In this document: piece after piece, positions 45,101 to 54,500 of the stretch | Position numbering within the stretch: position 1 is the first letter of the stretch | How the letters are laid out: each line of letters starts with the position of its first letter | Assembly (NCBI GenBank): GCA_040386235.1 | Contig: JAZKGA010000001.1 | Span: 682,001-746,000, forward strand | Origin: JAZKGA01 sp040386235 | GTDB taxonomy: Bacteria > Pseudomonadota > Alphaproteobacteria > Micavibrionales > Micavibrionaceae | Direction: 5' to 3' | DNA length: 64,000 nucleotides | Translations under genes and position numbers: made by a program | Notes under the pieces: generated by a model | Database searches by the model: none | Told to the model about the DNA's origin: nothing | What the model saw: only the letters and a program-made list of their open reading frames with translations

Positions 45101-45248
45101 CGGCCTGAAGGATTTAAGCGATCGGGCCGCCCGTATTGATGCGGCCCTGCGCAGTGGCAACCGCGATGGCCTGGCCCCCGATGTGGCTGCGTTGGGTCAG
45201 ACGTTTGCGCAATCGCGCGAAGCCCTGGATACCTGGCTGGCTGCCTAA
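42156..45248 (+). CDS. Hybrid histidine kinase with 7TMR-DISM sensor, REC and HPt domains
   Basis: A 1030-residue sensor kinase. After a signal peptide, a periplasmic 7TMR-DISMED2-like domain (~residues 25-185; WGARSVWMVIPVLNQTDASDWHLKL) precedes about seven membrane segments (~190-390) and a coiled coil (~410-465). Then come HisKA (His480 in GHEIRTPMNG), HATPase (NLVSNAVKFT; GGTGLGLAISQK), a receiver domain with phospho-acceptor Asp784 (IFMDLELPDG) and a C-terminal HPt domain (His973 in KAHDLKGMAG). A His-rich linker (~885-895) lies between receiver and HPt. The ligand is unknown and no response regulator is adjacent. A TTG extension upstream was rejected. Confidence 0.93.
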   Translation: MRSSFFILIFCCALLLCPLFAGVGQAANYVTLTPLASGNAQIERQADYIIQDKKNPLSLSQAWQSYQSGTAKVVRAGRDGYVHLGWGARSVWMVIPVLNQTDASDWHLKLADRAFMFQPFLKSLTVIQGETGLTLPSRLTADRKAIVSLPKRLPATLVVHLEFAGSGPVILKPSLSQAGESPPWSANWGRLAWIVAAAVGAATVAASLLPLQLPMILLGASGILYALWVGGDAWVHAPSGGFCAVLLLSLAGSLNILGCYLILRKQGISLRHARNATTELIMAAMGVAGLVVCAGVAAFLPGLGFAVGMIALMTGFLMSLMLLVQAQSYYHADVSWGLLALSIGLVGIVVTWPQAMGLQISNTALFPLAPIGVMVQTVVILLWALAWRFEESVRLRRNETEGDSESSRMMLRKTDVSTKLKASQETHDQERLLRVLEQERAQMEVLRDSERKKTEEMRQAKDSADEAIRAKSAFFAVLGHEIRTPMNGVLGMVKLLLKLNLSKDQRQYANTILESGEAMVTILNDMLDFEKIDSGKMTFEEITYDLPHILNSISTLMQGHAMAKGLDLILRIDPQTPKIVIGDPTRLRQVLLNLVSNAVKFTEKGQVVIQVQPLNTEDPKSRQVYFAVQDSGIGISRAAQRHLFNPFTQADASTARKFGGTGLGLAISQKLVTRMGGEINLNSREGEGTTFFFTLNMQIGSASDLAQTGGNAADIPLAAAPVGLPHTLPPLKILVVDDNTINQRVMSGFLSPGGHAIDMADTVASAWDFLTHPSHASYDAIFMDLELPDGNGADLTQRLRASGGQNSGTVIIGLTGHTDTDILASCRAAGMQDVLTKPVDPDTLQHTLFQLTQNAITPFVPIIPQGINGVNVTPQTRTPHAHAHDHDDEFGDGFNQTIAALPQATPLSPVSVPTADNVILFDPATLRPLRDTLGLDVVQSLLADLYATAEESITALNHAVANENWLEAQAKAHDLKGMAGNFGLKDLSDRAARIDAALRSGNRDGLAPDVAALGQTFAQSREALDTWLAA

Positions 45249-45251
45249 ATA

Positions 45252-45280
45252 AAAAAGGCCCGCACGTGGCAGGCCTTTTT
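45252..45280. terminator. Bidirectional terminator between sensor kinase and ndk
   Basis: Hairpin AAAAAGGCC / GGCCTTTTT with an 11-base loop and A/T runs on both sides. It can end both converging genes. Confidence 0.85.
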
Positions 45281-45298
45281 CGAAATATCAAAAATTGC

Positions 45299-45721
45299 TT
45301 ATGGGCAAATCTCGTCAGCTGTGAACAGCAGTGCGATTTCGGTCGCTGCGTTTTCTGCGCTGTCTGAGCCATGAACCGAGTTGGCTTCGAGGCTCTCAGC
45401 AAAATCCTTGCGGATTGTGCCCGCTTCGGCATTGGCTGGGTTTGTCGCGCCCATCAGGTCACGATAAACTTGAACGGCATTATCGCCTTCCAGAACCTGG
45501 ACGACAACGGGGCCGGATGTCATGAAGTCAACCAGTTCGCCATAGAAAGGGCGATCTTTGTGAACGATGTAGAATTGGCCAGCCAGGTCTTTGGACATCT
45601 GGATACGGCGTTGGCCGATGATGCGCAGGCCGTTTTCTTCGATGCGGGCGTTGACCGCGCCGGTCAGGTTGCGGCGGGTGATATCTGGTTTCAAAATGGA
45701 CAGTGTACGCTGTAACGCCAT
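45299..45721 (-). CDS. ndk: Nucleoside diphosphate kinase
   Basis: Balances nucleoside triphosphate pools by phosphate transfer through a histidine. MALQRTLSILKPDITRRNLTG starts it, and the active-site His117 lies in NSVHGSDS. 140 residues, the standard length. It carries its own start signals (GGGAGCC-side region) and is followed by the shared terminator. Confidence 0.98.
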   Translation of the reverse strand: MALQRTLSILKPDITRRNLTGAVNARIEENGLRIIGQRRIQMSKDLAGQFYIVHKDRPFYGELVDFMTSGPVVVQVLEGDNAVQVYRDLMGATNPANAEAGTIRKDFAESLEANSVHGSDSAENAATEIALLFTADEICP

Positions 45722-45801
45722 GGGAGCCTCGTTTATTCAAATCTGTTGTGTAATATGAGGCGGGTATAGCGACTCTTGCACTAAAACGCAACCCTTAAAC
45801 C

Positions 45802-47277
45802 TTATCGGCTTTGACCGCCCCTTAAGCCGCCCAGAACACCGCGGATCAGCGCGTTGGTCAATTGCCGTCCAACCTGTGACCCGACGGCCCGGATAACCGA
45901 TTTCATCAAGGCCTCGCCACTGCCCATACGCCCGTTGGTGGCACGGGGCTTTTCGGCTTCTTCCGGTGCGGGCGTTTCTGCTGCGCGTTGTGCGTTGCGC
46001 TGGCCCAGTGTTTCGGTGGCGGACACGCGGTCCAGTCGCTGATGATATTTGCCCATCAACGGATTGCGGGCGTTTGTGTCCTTCAAGGTTCCTGTATCGG
46101 CGGGGCCCAGGGTACTGACCGGCGGGCGGATCATAACTTTTTCAACAACGCTGGGCGTTCCGTCTGATTGCAGGACGGACACCAATGCCTCACCCACCTG
46201 CAGGCTTTGCACCGCATCGCGGACGTCAAAGGCTGGGTTCGGGCGGAACCCATCGGCGCAGGCTTTGATATCTTTTTGCTGGGCGGGTGTGAATGCGCGC
46301 AGGGCATGCTGTACCCGGTGGCCCAATTGCGCCAGGATCGTGTCCGGAATATCGCCTGGGCCCTGGGTAATAAAATAAACGCCGACGCCTTTCGACCGTA
46401 TCAGGCGGACCACTTGCGCAATTTTCTCCAAAACGATTTTGGGCGTGTCGGTGAACAGCAAGTGCGCTTCATCGAAAAACAGGACGAATTTCGGCTTGGC
46501 CGTGTCACCCGCCTCAGGCAACTGCTCAAACAATTCGGACAACAGCCATAACAGGAAGCTGGCATACAGGCGCGGCGCGGTCATCAACCGGTCGGCCTTT
46601 AACACGTTGACCATTCCGCGTCCGTCATATGTGACCTGCATCAGGTCATTCAAATCCAGGGCCGGTTCACCAAAAAACATGTCGGCGCCCTGTTCTTGAA
46701 GGCGCAGCAAGGCGCGCTGGATCGCCGCAACGCTGGCCGCCGTGACGTTGCCATAGGTTTTGGACAGGGTCTGGGTGTTGTCCGACATGTGGGACAATAA
46801 CGCCCGCAGATCGGACAGATCGAGGATCAGCAGCCCTTCGTCATCCGCCATTTTAAACAGGATATCCAGCACGCCTTGCTGCGTCTCGTTCAATTCCATC
46901 AACCGACCGAGCAGAAGAGGCCCCATTTCCGACGGGGTGGTGCGAACGGCAATCCCGTCGTCACCGAAAATATCCCAAACGGCCATAGGCAGGGCCGTTG
47001 GCATAATTGGCTGACCCAACAGGTCGGCACGTTTGACCAGGAAATCCTGTAACGCCGATGGCTGGCAAAAGCCGGTCAGGTCGCCTTTGATATCGGTTAA
47101 AAAGACGGGAATACCGGCTGCGGCAAATTGCTCAGCAATAATTTTCAACGTAACGGTTTTGCCGGTACCGGTCGCACCAGCGATCAGACCGTGGCGATTG
47201 GCCATTTTCAATGGCAATGTCACGGGTGTTTTCGGTGCGGTGCTTAACCCGCCTAAGCTGATATCCATCTGGGTCAT
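45802..47277 (-). CDS. HerA-like / DUF853 ATPase
   Basis: A 491-residue P-loop ATPase of the HerA/DUF853 family. GATGTGKT at residues 34-41 is Walker A, KFVLFFDEAHLLF is Walker B, and the C-terminal part ends in a Gly-rich segment (GVLGGLRGGQSR). Enzymes of this family resemble DNA-pumping helicases, but the cellular role of DUF853 proteins is poorly defined and no nuclease partner (NurA) is nearby. The ATG at 47277 or the in-frame ATG at 47268 could be the start. It lies 80 bases upstream of ndk on the same strand. Confidence 0.88.
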   Translation of the reverse strand: MTQMDISLGGLSTAPKTPVTLPLKMANRHGLIAGATGTGKTVTLKIIAEQFAAAGIPVFLTDIKGDLTGFCQPSALQDFLVKRADLLGQPIMPTALPMAVWDIFGDDGIAVRTTPSEMGPLLLGRLMELNETQQGVLDILFKMADDEGLLILDLSDLRALLSHMSDNTQTLSKTYGNVTAASVAAIQRALLRLQEQGADMFFGEPALDLNDLMQVTYDGRGMVNVLKADRLMTAPRLYASFLLWLLSELFEQLPEAGDTAKPKFVLFFDEAHLLFTDTPKIVLEKIAQVVRLIRSKGVGVYFITQGPGDIPDTILAQLGHRVQHALRAFTPAQQKDIKACADGFRPNPAFDVRDAVQSLQVGEALVSVLQSDGTPSVVEKVMIRPPVSTLGPADTGTLKDTNARNPLMGKYHQRLDRVSATETLGQRNAQRAAETPAPEEAEKPRATNGRMGSGEALMKSVIRAVGSQVGRQLTNALIRGVLGGLRGGQSR

Positions 47278-47326
47278 AAGGACACAGTAGCAGGTTCATA
47301 AACGACGACAAGGGGAGGAGAAAAAA

Positions 47327-47401
47327 TGGTGCCGATTAAGGGATTTGAACCCCCGACCTTTGCTTTACGAAAGCACTGCTCTACCCCTGAGCTAAATCGG
47401 C
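47327..47401 (-). tRNA. tRNA-Thr (anticodon CGU)
   Basis: The reverse strand folds into a cloverleaf: acceptor GCCGATT / AATCGGC, D-arm GCTC-loop-GAGC, anticodon loop TTCGTAA with CGT at 47367-47369 (reading ACG codons), and T-loop TTCAAAT. The 3' CCA is encoded. One mismatch (G-A) at the top of the anticodon stem is noted. Confidence 0.95.
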
Positions 47402-47425
47402 TTACCAGAAAAGAATGTGCCGCAC

Positions 47426-47454
47426 TACATAGCGAAAACGGCACTGTGACGCAA
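47426..47454 (-). promoter_or_regulatory. Promoter of tRNA-Thr
   Basis: On the reverse strand TTGCGT (47449-47454) and TATGTA (47426-47431) lie exactly 17 bases apart, 25 bases upstream of the mature tRNA 5' end. Confidence 0.55.
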
Positions 47455-47471
47455 GGACATTTTATGAATGC

Positions 47472-47855
47472 TTAGCGCAGGATGACGTTTAACACAGACC
47501 CGCAAACGCCGCTGATTGCGCCGAATGCCTCCCCCGTCGAGGCGTAAGTTACGCCGGCCGAGAGCAAGCCAGCGCATGTGGCACGCGCCGCGACTTCTTT
47601 CGTTGAAGCATCGGGAGCAGAAAAATAAAGGCTTCCCGCTGCGCTGACCGCGCCGAAAGCAATTGTTACAATCGTTCGGATGTGTAAGTCAAAAGGCAGC
47701 ATGCCTGCAGACTGCGTAAAGTTCTGCGCCATTTGCCCAAAAACGGAGCCTGGTATTGCTGTGGCCGCTGCAACCGCGCCAATATGTATTGCGTGACCGA
47801 CCACTGGAACGGCAACGCCAGTGGCACATGTGTTGAAAAAAGAGGATGTCCGCAT
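47472..47855 (-). CDS. Hypothetical small membrane protein, 127 residues
   Basis: Not recognised. A hydrophobic Ala/Gly/Ser-rich protein with three or four possible membrane segments (for example ATGVAVPVVGHAIHIGAVAAA, IVTIAFGAVSAAGSLYF and the C-terminal AFGAISGVCGSVLNVIL) and three cysteines. Start at 47855 (MRTSSFFNTC) follows AGAAAAGAA; a longer in-frame reading over the next gene was rejected. It lies between the tRNA and a lipoprotein gene on the same strand, after that gene's terminator. Confidence 0.6.
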   Translation of the reverse strand: MRTSSFFNTCATGVAVPVVGHAIHIGAVAAATAIPGSVFGQMAQNFTQSAGMLPFDLHIRTIVTIAFGAVSAAGSLYFSAPDASTKEVAARATCAGLLSAGVTYASTGEAFGAISGVCGSVLNVILR

Positions 47856-47893
47856 TTCTTTTCTATAAAACAACTCCCCCCCCGCCCGCAAAT

Positions 47894-47925
47894 AAAAAAA
47901 CGCCCCGGGAATGCCAGGGCGTTTA
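47894..47925 (-). terminator. Terminator of the small lipoprotein gene
   Basis: On the reverse strand a hairpin AAACGCCC / GGGCGTTT with a TGG-CATTC-CCGG loop region is followed by a run of T (the A-run at 47894-47900 on the plus strand). It begins 25 bases after the stop of the lipoprotein gene. Confidence 0.8.
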
Positions 47926-47949
47926 ATGTGATGGTGTTGGGATCGAAGA

Positions 47950-48198
47950 TTATTTCGCGCCGGAACCTTGGAATACTGTGTCTGCTTCGCGGACTGGCTC
48001 AGGGGCCGGGGCTGGTGCTGGCGCAGGTGTTGGGGCGGGTGCAGGGGCTGCCATCGGGGCAGGGGCCGCGTTTTGCACGCTGACATTACCGGCGCGGTCG
48101 TATGGGCCGGATGTGTCGATGCTGTCTGTGTCATCGCCGCAAGCAGCCAGGGATAATGTGGCCGCAGCCAGCAAAAGAGTTACTGAAAATTTGGTCAT
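47950..48198 (-). CDS. Small Ala/Pro-rich lipoprotein, 82 residues
   Basis: A short lipoprotein. MTKFSVTLLLAAATLSLAAC is a lipoprotein signal with Cys20 as the lipid site. An acidic GDDTDSIDTSGPYD stretch follows, then an Ala-Pro dipeptide tract (~residues 50-70), which would form a stiff rod in the periplasm. No family recognised. GAGGA lies five bases before the ATG. It has its own promoter and terminator, so it is probably expressed alone. Confidence 0.75.
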   Translation of the reverse strand: MTKFSVTLLLAAATLSLAACGDDTDSIDTSGPYDRAGNVSVQNAAPAPMAAPAPAPTPAPAPAPAPEPVREADTVFQGSGAK

Positions 48199-48235
48199 GG
48201 TGTCCTCGTTTTGAATAGGTATTAGCTTGCCCACC

Positions 48236-48263
48236 AAATTAGGGAAAAATGCGACGGCGTCAA
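48236..48263 (-). promoter_or_regulatory. Promoter of the small lipoprotein gene
   Basis: On the reverse strand TTGACG (48258-48263) and TAATTT (48236-48241) lie 16 bases apart, upstream of the lipoprotein start at 48198. Confidence 0.55.
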
Positions 48264-48316
48264 CCCCATCCATACATATCTATACAAGCAACACACAACC
48301 CAGTATATAACGGACC

Positions 48317-50950
48317 ATGCGCGTATCACCCCCCTCATTGCCTTTCAACTGGCGCCGCATCGCGGCCCCCATGGCCCATCCGGCCGTTTTATTCTGGGTT
48401 GTGCCGTATATCATGCTGATCCTGTTTCTGGGGACGCTGGCGCAGGCCGATATGGGGTTGTTCGCGGCGCAGCGGACATATTTTAATGCCCTTATATTCT
48501 TTGTCGGGCCGTTGCCACTGCCGGGCGGGGCGTTGGCTTTAAGCCTGCTGACCCTGAACCTGTTTGTCAAATTCCTGATGTTTTCCCAGTGGTCGTGGCG
48601 GAAAGCCGGGATTATTTTGTCGCATCTGGGCGTCCTGCTGCTGTTAAGTGGCGGTATATGGACGACGCTGACGGCACAGGAAGGTGCAATAACACTGGCG
48701 GAAGGAGCCCAAACAGCCGTTGCCAAGACGTATGAAGATGTTGGCCCCGTCCGCGATATCCCGCTGTCCTTCACTTTGCGATTGGATGATTTTCGCAAAG
48801 ATATCTACCCTGGCACGACGGTCGCCCGCGCCTATACATCCCACGTCACGGTGATAGATGGGGCGGCGGAATGGAAGGCGGTGATCGGCATGAATCAGCC
48901 GTTGCGATATCGCGGCTACACCCTTTATCAATCCGCCTTTGAAGAGGGGCCGTCAGGACAGGTAAGCATTTTCAGCGTGGTGAAAAACAGCGGCCGGTTG
49001 CTGCCCTATCTGGCCACGGGAATCGTCGGCATTGGGTTGTTACTGCATCTGCTTTTGGTCGTCTTACAAGGCGCGCGTGGCAGGGCCAGCGTGCTGGCCG
49101 TGGCTGCTATGCTGTGCGTCACGCCGGGGGCAAAGGCTGCCTCGGTGTTGGATATGCATGATTTTGCCCGCCTGCCGGTCCAGCAGGACGGGCGCGTGAT
49201 GCCCATGGCGCAGGCGGCGCGTGTGTATTACGCGTATTTTTATGATGTGGCATCGCCCAGTGTGTTGCCGGCGACCCATTGGATGGCCGCGACCTTGTTC
49301 AATCCGTCCCAGGCGATGATTGAGCCTTTGTTTAAAGTGACAAACAAGCAAGTGCGCGCCGCGCTGGATCTGCCGGATGACGGTCAGACGATGTACAGTT
49401 TCGTTCAGTTGATGGCGGTATTACAGCGGAACCAGGACATGTTGCGCGCCCTGACCGCACCTGAAAACAACGACGACAGGCCCGCGGCGCAGCAGGTCGT
49501 GTTGCAGCTGTATCAGAAAGTATTAATATATGGCGAGGTGCTGCGGACCCTGACACCCATCCTGCCGCTGCAATTACAGATAAGTCCGACGCTGGCCAGC
49601 GACCTGAAATTAGCGACGGATCGCCCCCTGACATACCTGGATTTAAAGCAGGCGGAAGAAGTGATTAAGACACGGCTGGATGCGTTATTATCCCGCAAAG
49701 GAATAAAAATCGATACGTATAGTAATGATGAAGAAATGCTGGCCCGGCTTGCCAATCACCTGCAATTATTGGAGGTTGGGGGTGCGGCCAATGGCATGGT
49801 ACGCTTAATTCCGCCGCAATGGCAACGCGATGGCGACAACTGGTCTGCGCCGTGGCAATTGTTAATGACCGGCAGCGGATCGCCCGATGCGGCCTCTTAT
49901 TTGTCATCATGGGAAGATATGGCGAATGCATTTGCGATCCAGGATGGGCCGGCCTGGCAGCGCGCTGCCTTGGCCGCGCGGGACAGCATTACACCCATGC
50001 TGGCAGACCCGTACAAGCCGGCGCGATTGGAAGCGGAGATGTGGTACAACACGTTGCCCGTCTGGCCTTTGATTGCCGCAATATATCTGTTCAGCGCCCT
50101 GTGTGTGGTATTCAGCACCTGGATGCCGCGTTTGACGTCAGCGGCGGTATGGTTATTCGCCCTGGCGATGAACGCGCACATTGCTGCCATCCTGACGCGG
50201 ATGTTTATTTTGTGGCGGCCACCCGTCGCGACCCTTTATGAAACATTGCTTTTTTCCGCATTGATAACCGTGTTCCTGGGGGCTTTTACGATGCGCCGCG
50301 CGCCTGTTCTGCGTCTGCCAGTAATGGCGGTGGTCAGTATTGCGGCGGGTTTGTTACTGGCGATCAGCCCGTATTTCGTGGATGTCGGCAAAGGGTTTCA
50401 GCCTTTGGTCGCTGTCTTAAACACCTCCTTTTGGCTGGGCACACATGTCGTGATTATCACGGCGGGATATGGGGCGTGCCTGTTGACCGCGATGCTGGCG
50501 CATCTGGCCTTGCTGCAACCCTGCATTCCGGCGTTGCGCGATAGGTTGATGGGGTTGGATCGGTGGTTACACATTGCCGCGCTGATGTCCCTGTTATTCA
50601 TCACCGTTGGCACTGTTTTGGGCGGTGTTTGGGCTGATCAATCCTGGGGTCGTTTTTGGGGATGGGACCCCAAGGAAAACGGGGCGCTGCTGATTATGCT
50701 GTGGCTGGTCTGGCTGTTGCATGGACGGTTAAGCGGCCATGTCACGCCCGTGATGTGGCGGGCGGGATTGGCCGGACTGACGATTATACAGGCCCTGGCG
50801 TGGTTTGGCGTTAATTTGCTGAATGTCGGCCTGCATTCCTATGGATTTATCGCTGGCGTAGCCGTTGGTTTATTTGCCTTTTGTGCCGCCCAAGCTATGC
50901 TTATCGTTGCTTTGATACTTTTTGGAAGCCGACGTCACCATGCAGCGTAA
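48317..50950 (+). CDS. Fused System II cytochrome c maturation protein (ResB/CcsB-CcsA type)
   Basis: An 877-residue inner-membrane protein that joins a ResB/CcsB half and a CcsA half, the haem transport and ligation machine of System II cytochrome c maturation. The ResB part has membrane segments at ~24-45, 60-85 and 93-113, and a periplasmic loop (GYTLYQSAFEEG). A long periplasmic region (~285-585) follows, then about eight membrane segments containing the haem-handling WWD-type motif WGRFWGWDPKENGALLIMLWL near residue 785. Most alphaproteobacteria use System I (Ccm) instead. A thioredoxin-like gene overlaps its end by 11 bases, as expected for a maturation cassette. Confidence 0.9.
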   Translation: MRVSPPSLPFNWRRIAAPMAHPAVLFWVVPYIMLILFLGTLAQADMGLFAAQRTYFNALIFFVGPLPLPGGALALSLLTLNLFVKFLMFSQWSWRKAGIILSHLGVLLLLSGGIWTTLTAQEGAITLAEGAQTAVAKTYEDVGPVRDIPLSFTLRLDDFRKDIYPGTTVARAYTSHVTVIDGAAEWKAVIGMNQPLRYRGYTLYQSAFEEGPSGQVSIFSVVKNSGRLLPYLATGIVGIGLLLHLLLVVLQGARGRASVLAVAAMLCVTPGAKAASVLDMHDFARLPVQQDGRVMPMAQAARVYYAYFYDVASPSVLPATHWMAATLFNPSQAMIEPLFKVTNKQVRAALDLPDDGQTMYSFVQLMAVLQRNQDMLRALTAPENNDDRPAAQQVVLQLYQKVLIYGEVLRTLTPILPLQLQISPTLASDLKLATDRPLTYLDLKQAEEVIKTRLDALLSRKGIKIDTYSNDEEMLARLANHLQLLEVGGAANGMVRLIPPQWQRDGDNWSAPWQLLMTGSGSPDAASYLSSWEDMANAFAIQDGPAWQRAALAARDSITPMLADPYKPARLEAEMWYNTLPVWPLIAAIYLFSALCVVFSTWMPRLTSAAVWLFALAMNAHIAAILTRMFILWRPPVATLYETLLFSALITVFLGAFTMRRAPVLRLPVMAVVSIAAGLLLAISPYFVDVGKGFQPLVAVLNTSFWLGTHVVIITAGYGACLLTAMLAHLALLQPCIPALRDRLMGLDRWLHIAALMSLLFITVGTVLGGVWADQSWGRFWGWDPKENGALLIMLWLVWLLHGRLSGHVTPVMWRAGLAGLTIIQALAWFGVNLLNVGLHSYGFIAGVAVGLFAFCAAQAMLIVALILFGSRRHHAA

Positions 50951-51518
50951 CATCCTGATTCTCAGCCTTATTCTGATCCTCGTGGCCGTCGCCACCTGGG
51001 TGATGGATGATCCCAGTATGCGTGCGACTGACCCCGAATTAATGCCCTTGTCCGCGCGGGGAAACATAGCACCTGACGCCCCTTTACAGCAGCTGAACGG
51101 ACACCGGACCAACTTGCGCAGTTTTGCCGGACGTCCGATTATCCTGCATTTTTGGGCGACATGGTGCGCGCCCTGTGTTGTCGAATTTCCGCAGTTGTTA
51201 CAATTGGCCCAGCAACGCCCCGGTGATACTATTGTGACCATCAGCGTGGATGCGGACTCCCGCAAAGTTGCGGCCTTCTTTGAAAAAGCCTTGGTGCAGG
51301 CCAAATTAAAGGCCGTGCCGGATAATTTTATCTTGGCTTTGGACCCCGAAAAAACATTGGCCCAGGATATTTTTCAAACCGTGCGCTTGCCTGAAACCAT
51401 TCTGATTGATACAGATTTGCGTATGGCTGATAAAATAGCTGGTCCGGTTCGGGATTGGCGCGCCCCCGCCATGGTGATACAGTTAGACGCACTGCGTGGA
51501 CGGTCACCTGATAATTGA
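50940..51518 (+). CDS. TlpA/ResA-like thiol-disulfide reductase
   Basis: A 192-residue membrane-anchored thioredoxin-fold protein. One N-terminal segment (residues ~5-22) anchors it. The active site is WATWCAPC with Cys76 and Cys79, and LPETILIDTD contains the cis-proline. Such proteins keep apocytochrome haem-binding cysteines reduced. ATG at 50940 lies inside the end of the CcsBA-type gene. Position and motif together support a role in cytochrome c maturation; the redox partner is not in the window. Confidence 0.88.
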   Translation: MQRNILILSLILILVAVATWVMDDPSMRATDPELMPLSARGNIAPDAPLQQLNGHRTNLRSFAGRPIILHFWATWCAPCVVEFPQLLQLAQQRPGDTIVTISVDADSRKVAAFFEKALVQAKLKAVPDNFILALDPEKTLAQDIFQTVRLPETILIDTDLRMADKIAGPVRDWRAPAMVIQLDALRGRSPDN

Positions 51519-51588
51519 GGTCCCGCTTGATTGAATAGTAAATGCTTAGCGTCCCTTTACCACATACGAATCAAAGGTTTTTCTAGCG

Positions 51589-54500
51589 ATGTCTTCCCTG
51601 ATCAATGCCCTGGTTTCTTCCATGCCCAATGCCCGCGATTACACCGCGCAGTTTTTCGCCGATGCCTATCCGGATGATTTGGCCCACCTGACCCAGAAGA
51701 AATTAGAAGATGTGGCCGCAGCGCATCGTGGCTGGGGTAAGTCATTTAAGCCAGGCGACCTGCATCTGACATTTGACCAGATCCCGCATGACGGCGGCAC
51801 AGCCATCGATATCGTGTCAGACGATATGGCGTTTGTTGTGGATTCCGTTGCCGCCGCCCTGACCGACCTGGGCCATGAAATTGAATTGATGGTCCACCCG
51901 CGGATGCCAGCCGGATATGACAGCACCGTCTATCTGTCCCACATGCATATTGTTTTGGGCAAGAAACTGGCGAAACCGCAACAAGAGCGGATTGCCACTG
52001 AATTGCGTCGGGTGATGCAGGACATCGTCGATGCGAACCGGGACTGGGCCGCCATGCGCGAACAGGTTGGTCAGTGCCAAGACTATATTAAAAATGGCCC
52101 GGCCGATCCGGCCAAAACCGAATACAGCGAATTCCTGAATTATCTTTACGACGGTAATTTCACATTCCTTGGCTATCGTTTTTATGATTTGACCAAACAG
52201 GGTGCGGCACAGGTTGTCGATAAATCTGGACTTGGGTTGCTGCGCGATGATCGTGTGCCGGTCTTTATCAACAATGCCGATATTTCATTACCGGACAAAC
52301 TGCAAACACTGCGCCGCACATTGCCGCAACTGACGATCAGCAAGGTAAACCGCAATTCGACCGTTCACCGCCGCGTCCCGCTGGATTGTGTTGAGATCAA
52401 GCAATACAGCGACACAGGCGATTTGATCGGCCAGGCGATGTTTATCGGCCTGTTCACATCCGTCACTTATGCGCGGTCCTTACGCAATATTCCGTACCTG
52501 CGCTGGAAAGCCGATCAGGTGATGGAGCGCAGCCAGTATCAACCAGGCACGCACGATTACAAAGCGATGCGCCACATCCTGGAACGATACCCGCGCGATG
52601 AATTATTCCAGATCGATGTCGCAACATTGCAGCGTTTCGCCACCAGTATTTTGCGCCAGCAGGAACGTCGGCGCGTTTCGCTGTATCTGCGACCCGATCC
52701 ATTTGGCCGGTTCGTGTCGGCCCTGGTTTACATTCCCCGCGATCAATTCGACACGCGGATGCGCACCAAATTCCAACGCGCCTTGGAACACGCATTGGGG
52801 GGTGAGACCAGCCTGTTTTATTCGTCAGTCGATGATTCAATGCTGGCGCGGATTTTATACAATATCAGCATCCCTCCCTTTACCACGCCGCATTATGATG
52901 CGATCGCGCTTGAGAAAATGTTGCAGGACCTGGCCAGCAGTTGGGAAGAAAAGCTGGAGGAGTCCTTGCTGGTACGGCATGGGGATGACGAAGGCACAAT
53001 CCTGCACGACCGCTATGTCGGGGCTTTCCCTTTGCAATACCAGGAACGCAACCCAGCCGATAAAACGGCCCACGACATCCAGGCGTTGGAACGTGTGCTG
53101 GCCACCCTGCAAATCGGCTTTTACCTGTATCGCCCCGGCCAGGCTGACCCGGGGGAACTGCGCCTGAAAGTCTATAACCCGAGCCAGCCGATTGCCCTGT
53201 CTTCCATCATGCCAATCCTGGAAAATATGGGATTGTGGGTGGTTGCCGAAGAACCGTTCCTGATTACCCCGCCTGCGACCACGGGTGATCCTGTGTGGAT
53301 TCAGGACTTCTGGTTGACCTTGCCCCCGGAATTATTGGAACGCGTGGATTTGAAAGCCTTTCACAAATCTGTTGAAAACGCCCTGCACGCCGTCTGGTGG
53401 GGTGAGGCTGAGAATGACTGTCTGAACCAGCTTGTGCTGGCACAACAAATGTCATGGCGCGATGTTGCGTTGCTGCGCAGCTTTGTGAAATATGCCGTGC
53501 AAATTCAGTCCACCTACACCATTCAGGCGCTGATGCGTGCCTTAACGGATCATAGCGATATTGCCATTGCCTTGCTGCGCCTGTTCAATGCGCGGCACAA
53601 TCCTGCGTTGGCTGATAAGGGCCGCGAAGCGGCGCAAAGTGCTGAAAAAGACGCGATCAAAGCCTTGTTGCAAGACGTCCCAAGCCTGGATCACGATCGG
53701 ATTTTGCGCATTTACCTGAACCTGATCATGGCCAGCTTACGGACCAATTATTACCAACCGAATTCTGACGGCATTCCCAAAACATACATCGCAACGAAAT
53801 ATGACAGTCAGGCGATTGCCATCCTGCCTGACCCTAAACCGTATCGTGAGATTTTTGTCTATTCACCTCGGGTTGAGGGGGTTCACTTACGCTTTGATAA
53901 AATTGCACGCGGTGGCCTGCGCTGGTCAGATCGGCCTGATGATTTCCGTACCGAAGTCCTGGGCCTGGTGAAGGCACAAAACGTCAAGAACGCGGTTATC
54001 GTCCCGATGGGGGCCAAGGGCGGCTTTATCCTGAAGAACGCCCCGGACGGCAAAGATCGTCAGGCTTTCCAGGCCGAAGGGATCGCCTGTTACCGCATAT
54101 TTATTCAGGCTTTGCTGGATATCACTGATAACCGTAAGGGCAAGGATATTTTGCCACCGCGCAAGGTTGTATGCCATGACGCACCCGATCCGTATCTGGT
54201 TGTGGCGGCTGATAAAGGGACGGCCACCTTCTCAGACATTGCGAACAGCATTTCAATCGAAAACGATTTCTGGCTGGGCGATGCGTTTGCGTCGGGCGGG
54301 TCGGCGGGTTACGATCACAAGAAAATGGGGATTACGGCCCGTGGTGGCTGGGAAGCGGTCAAACGCCATTTCCGCGAATTGGATATTGATACGCAGTCCC
54401 AGGATTTCAACGTCATTGGCGTTGGCGACATGGGCGGGGATGTTTTCGGGAATGCGATGCTGTTGTCGCCGCATATCCGTTTGATCGGTGCGTTCAACCA

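Noticed and set aside
48000..48075. G/C-rich repeat resembling a tandem DNA repeat
   Set aside because: It is explained by Ala-Pro dipeptide codons of the small lipoprotein; no exact unit repeated at regular spacing beyond that.
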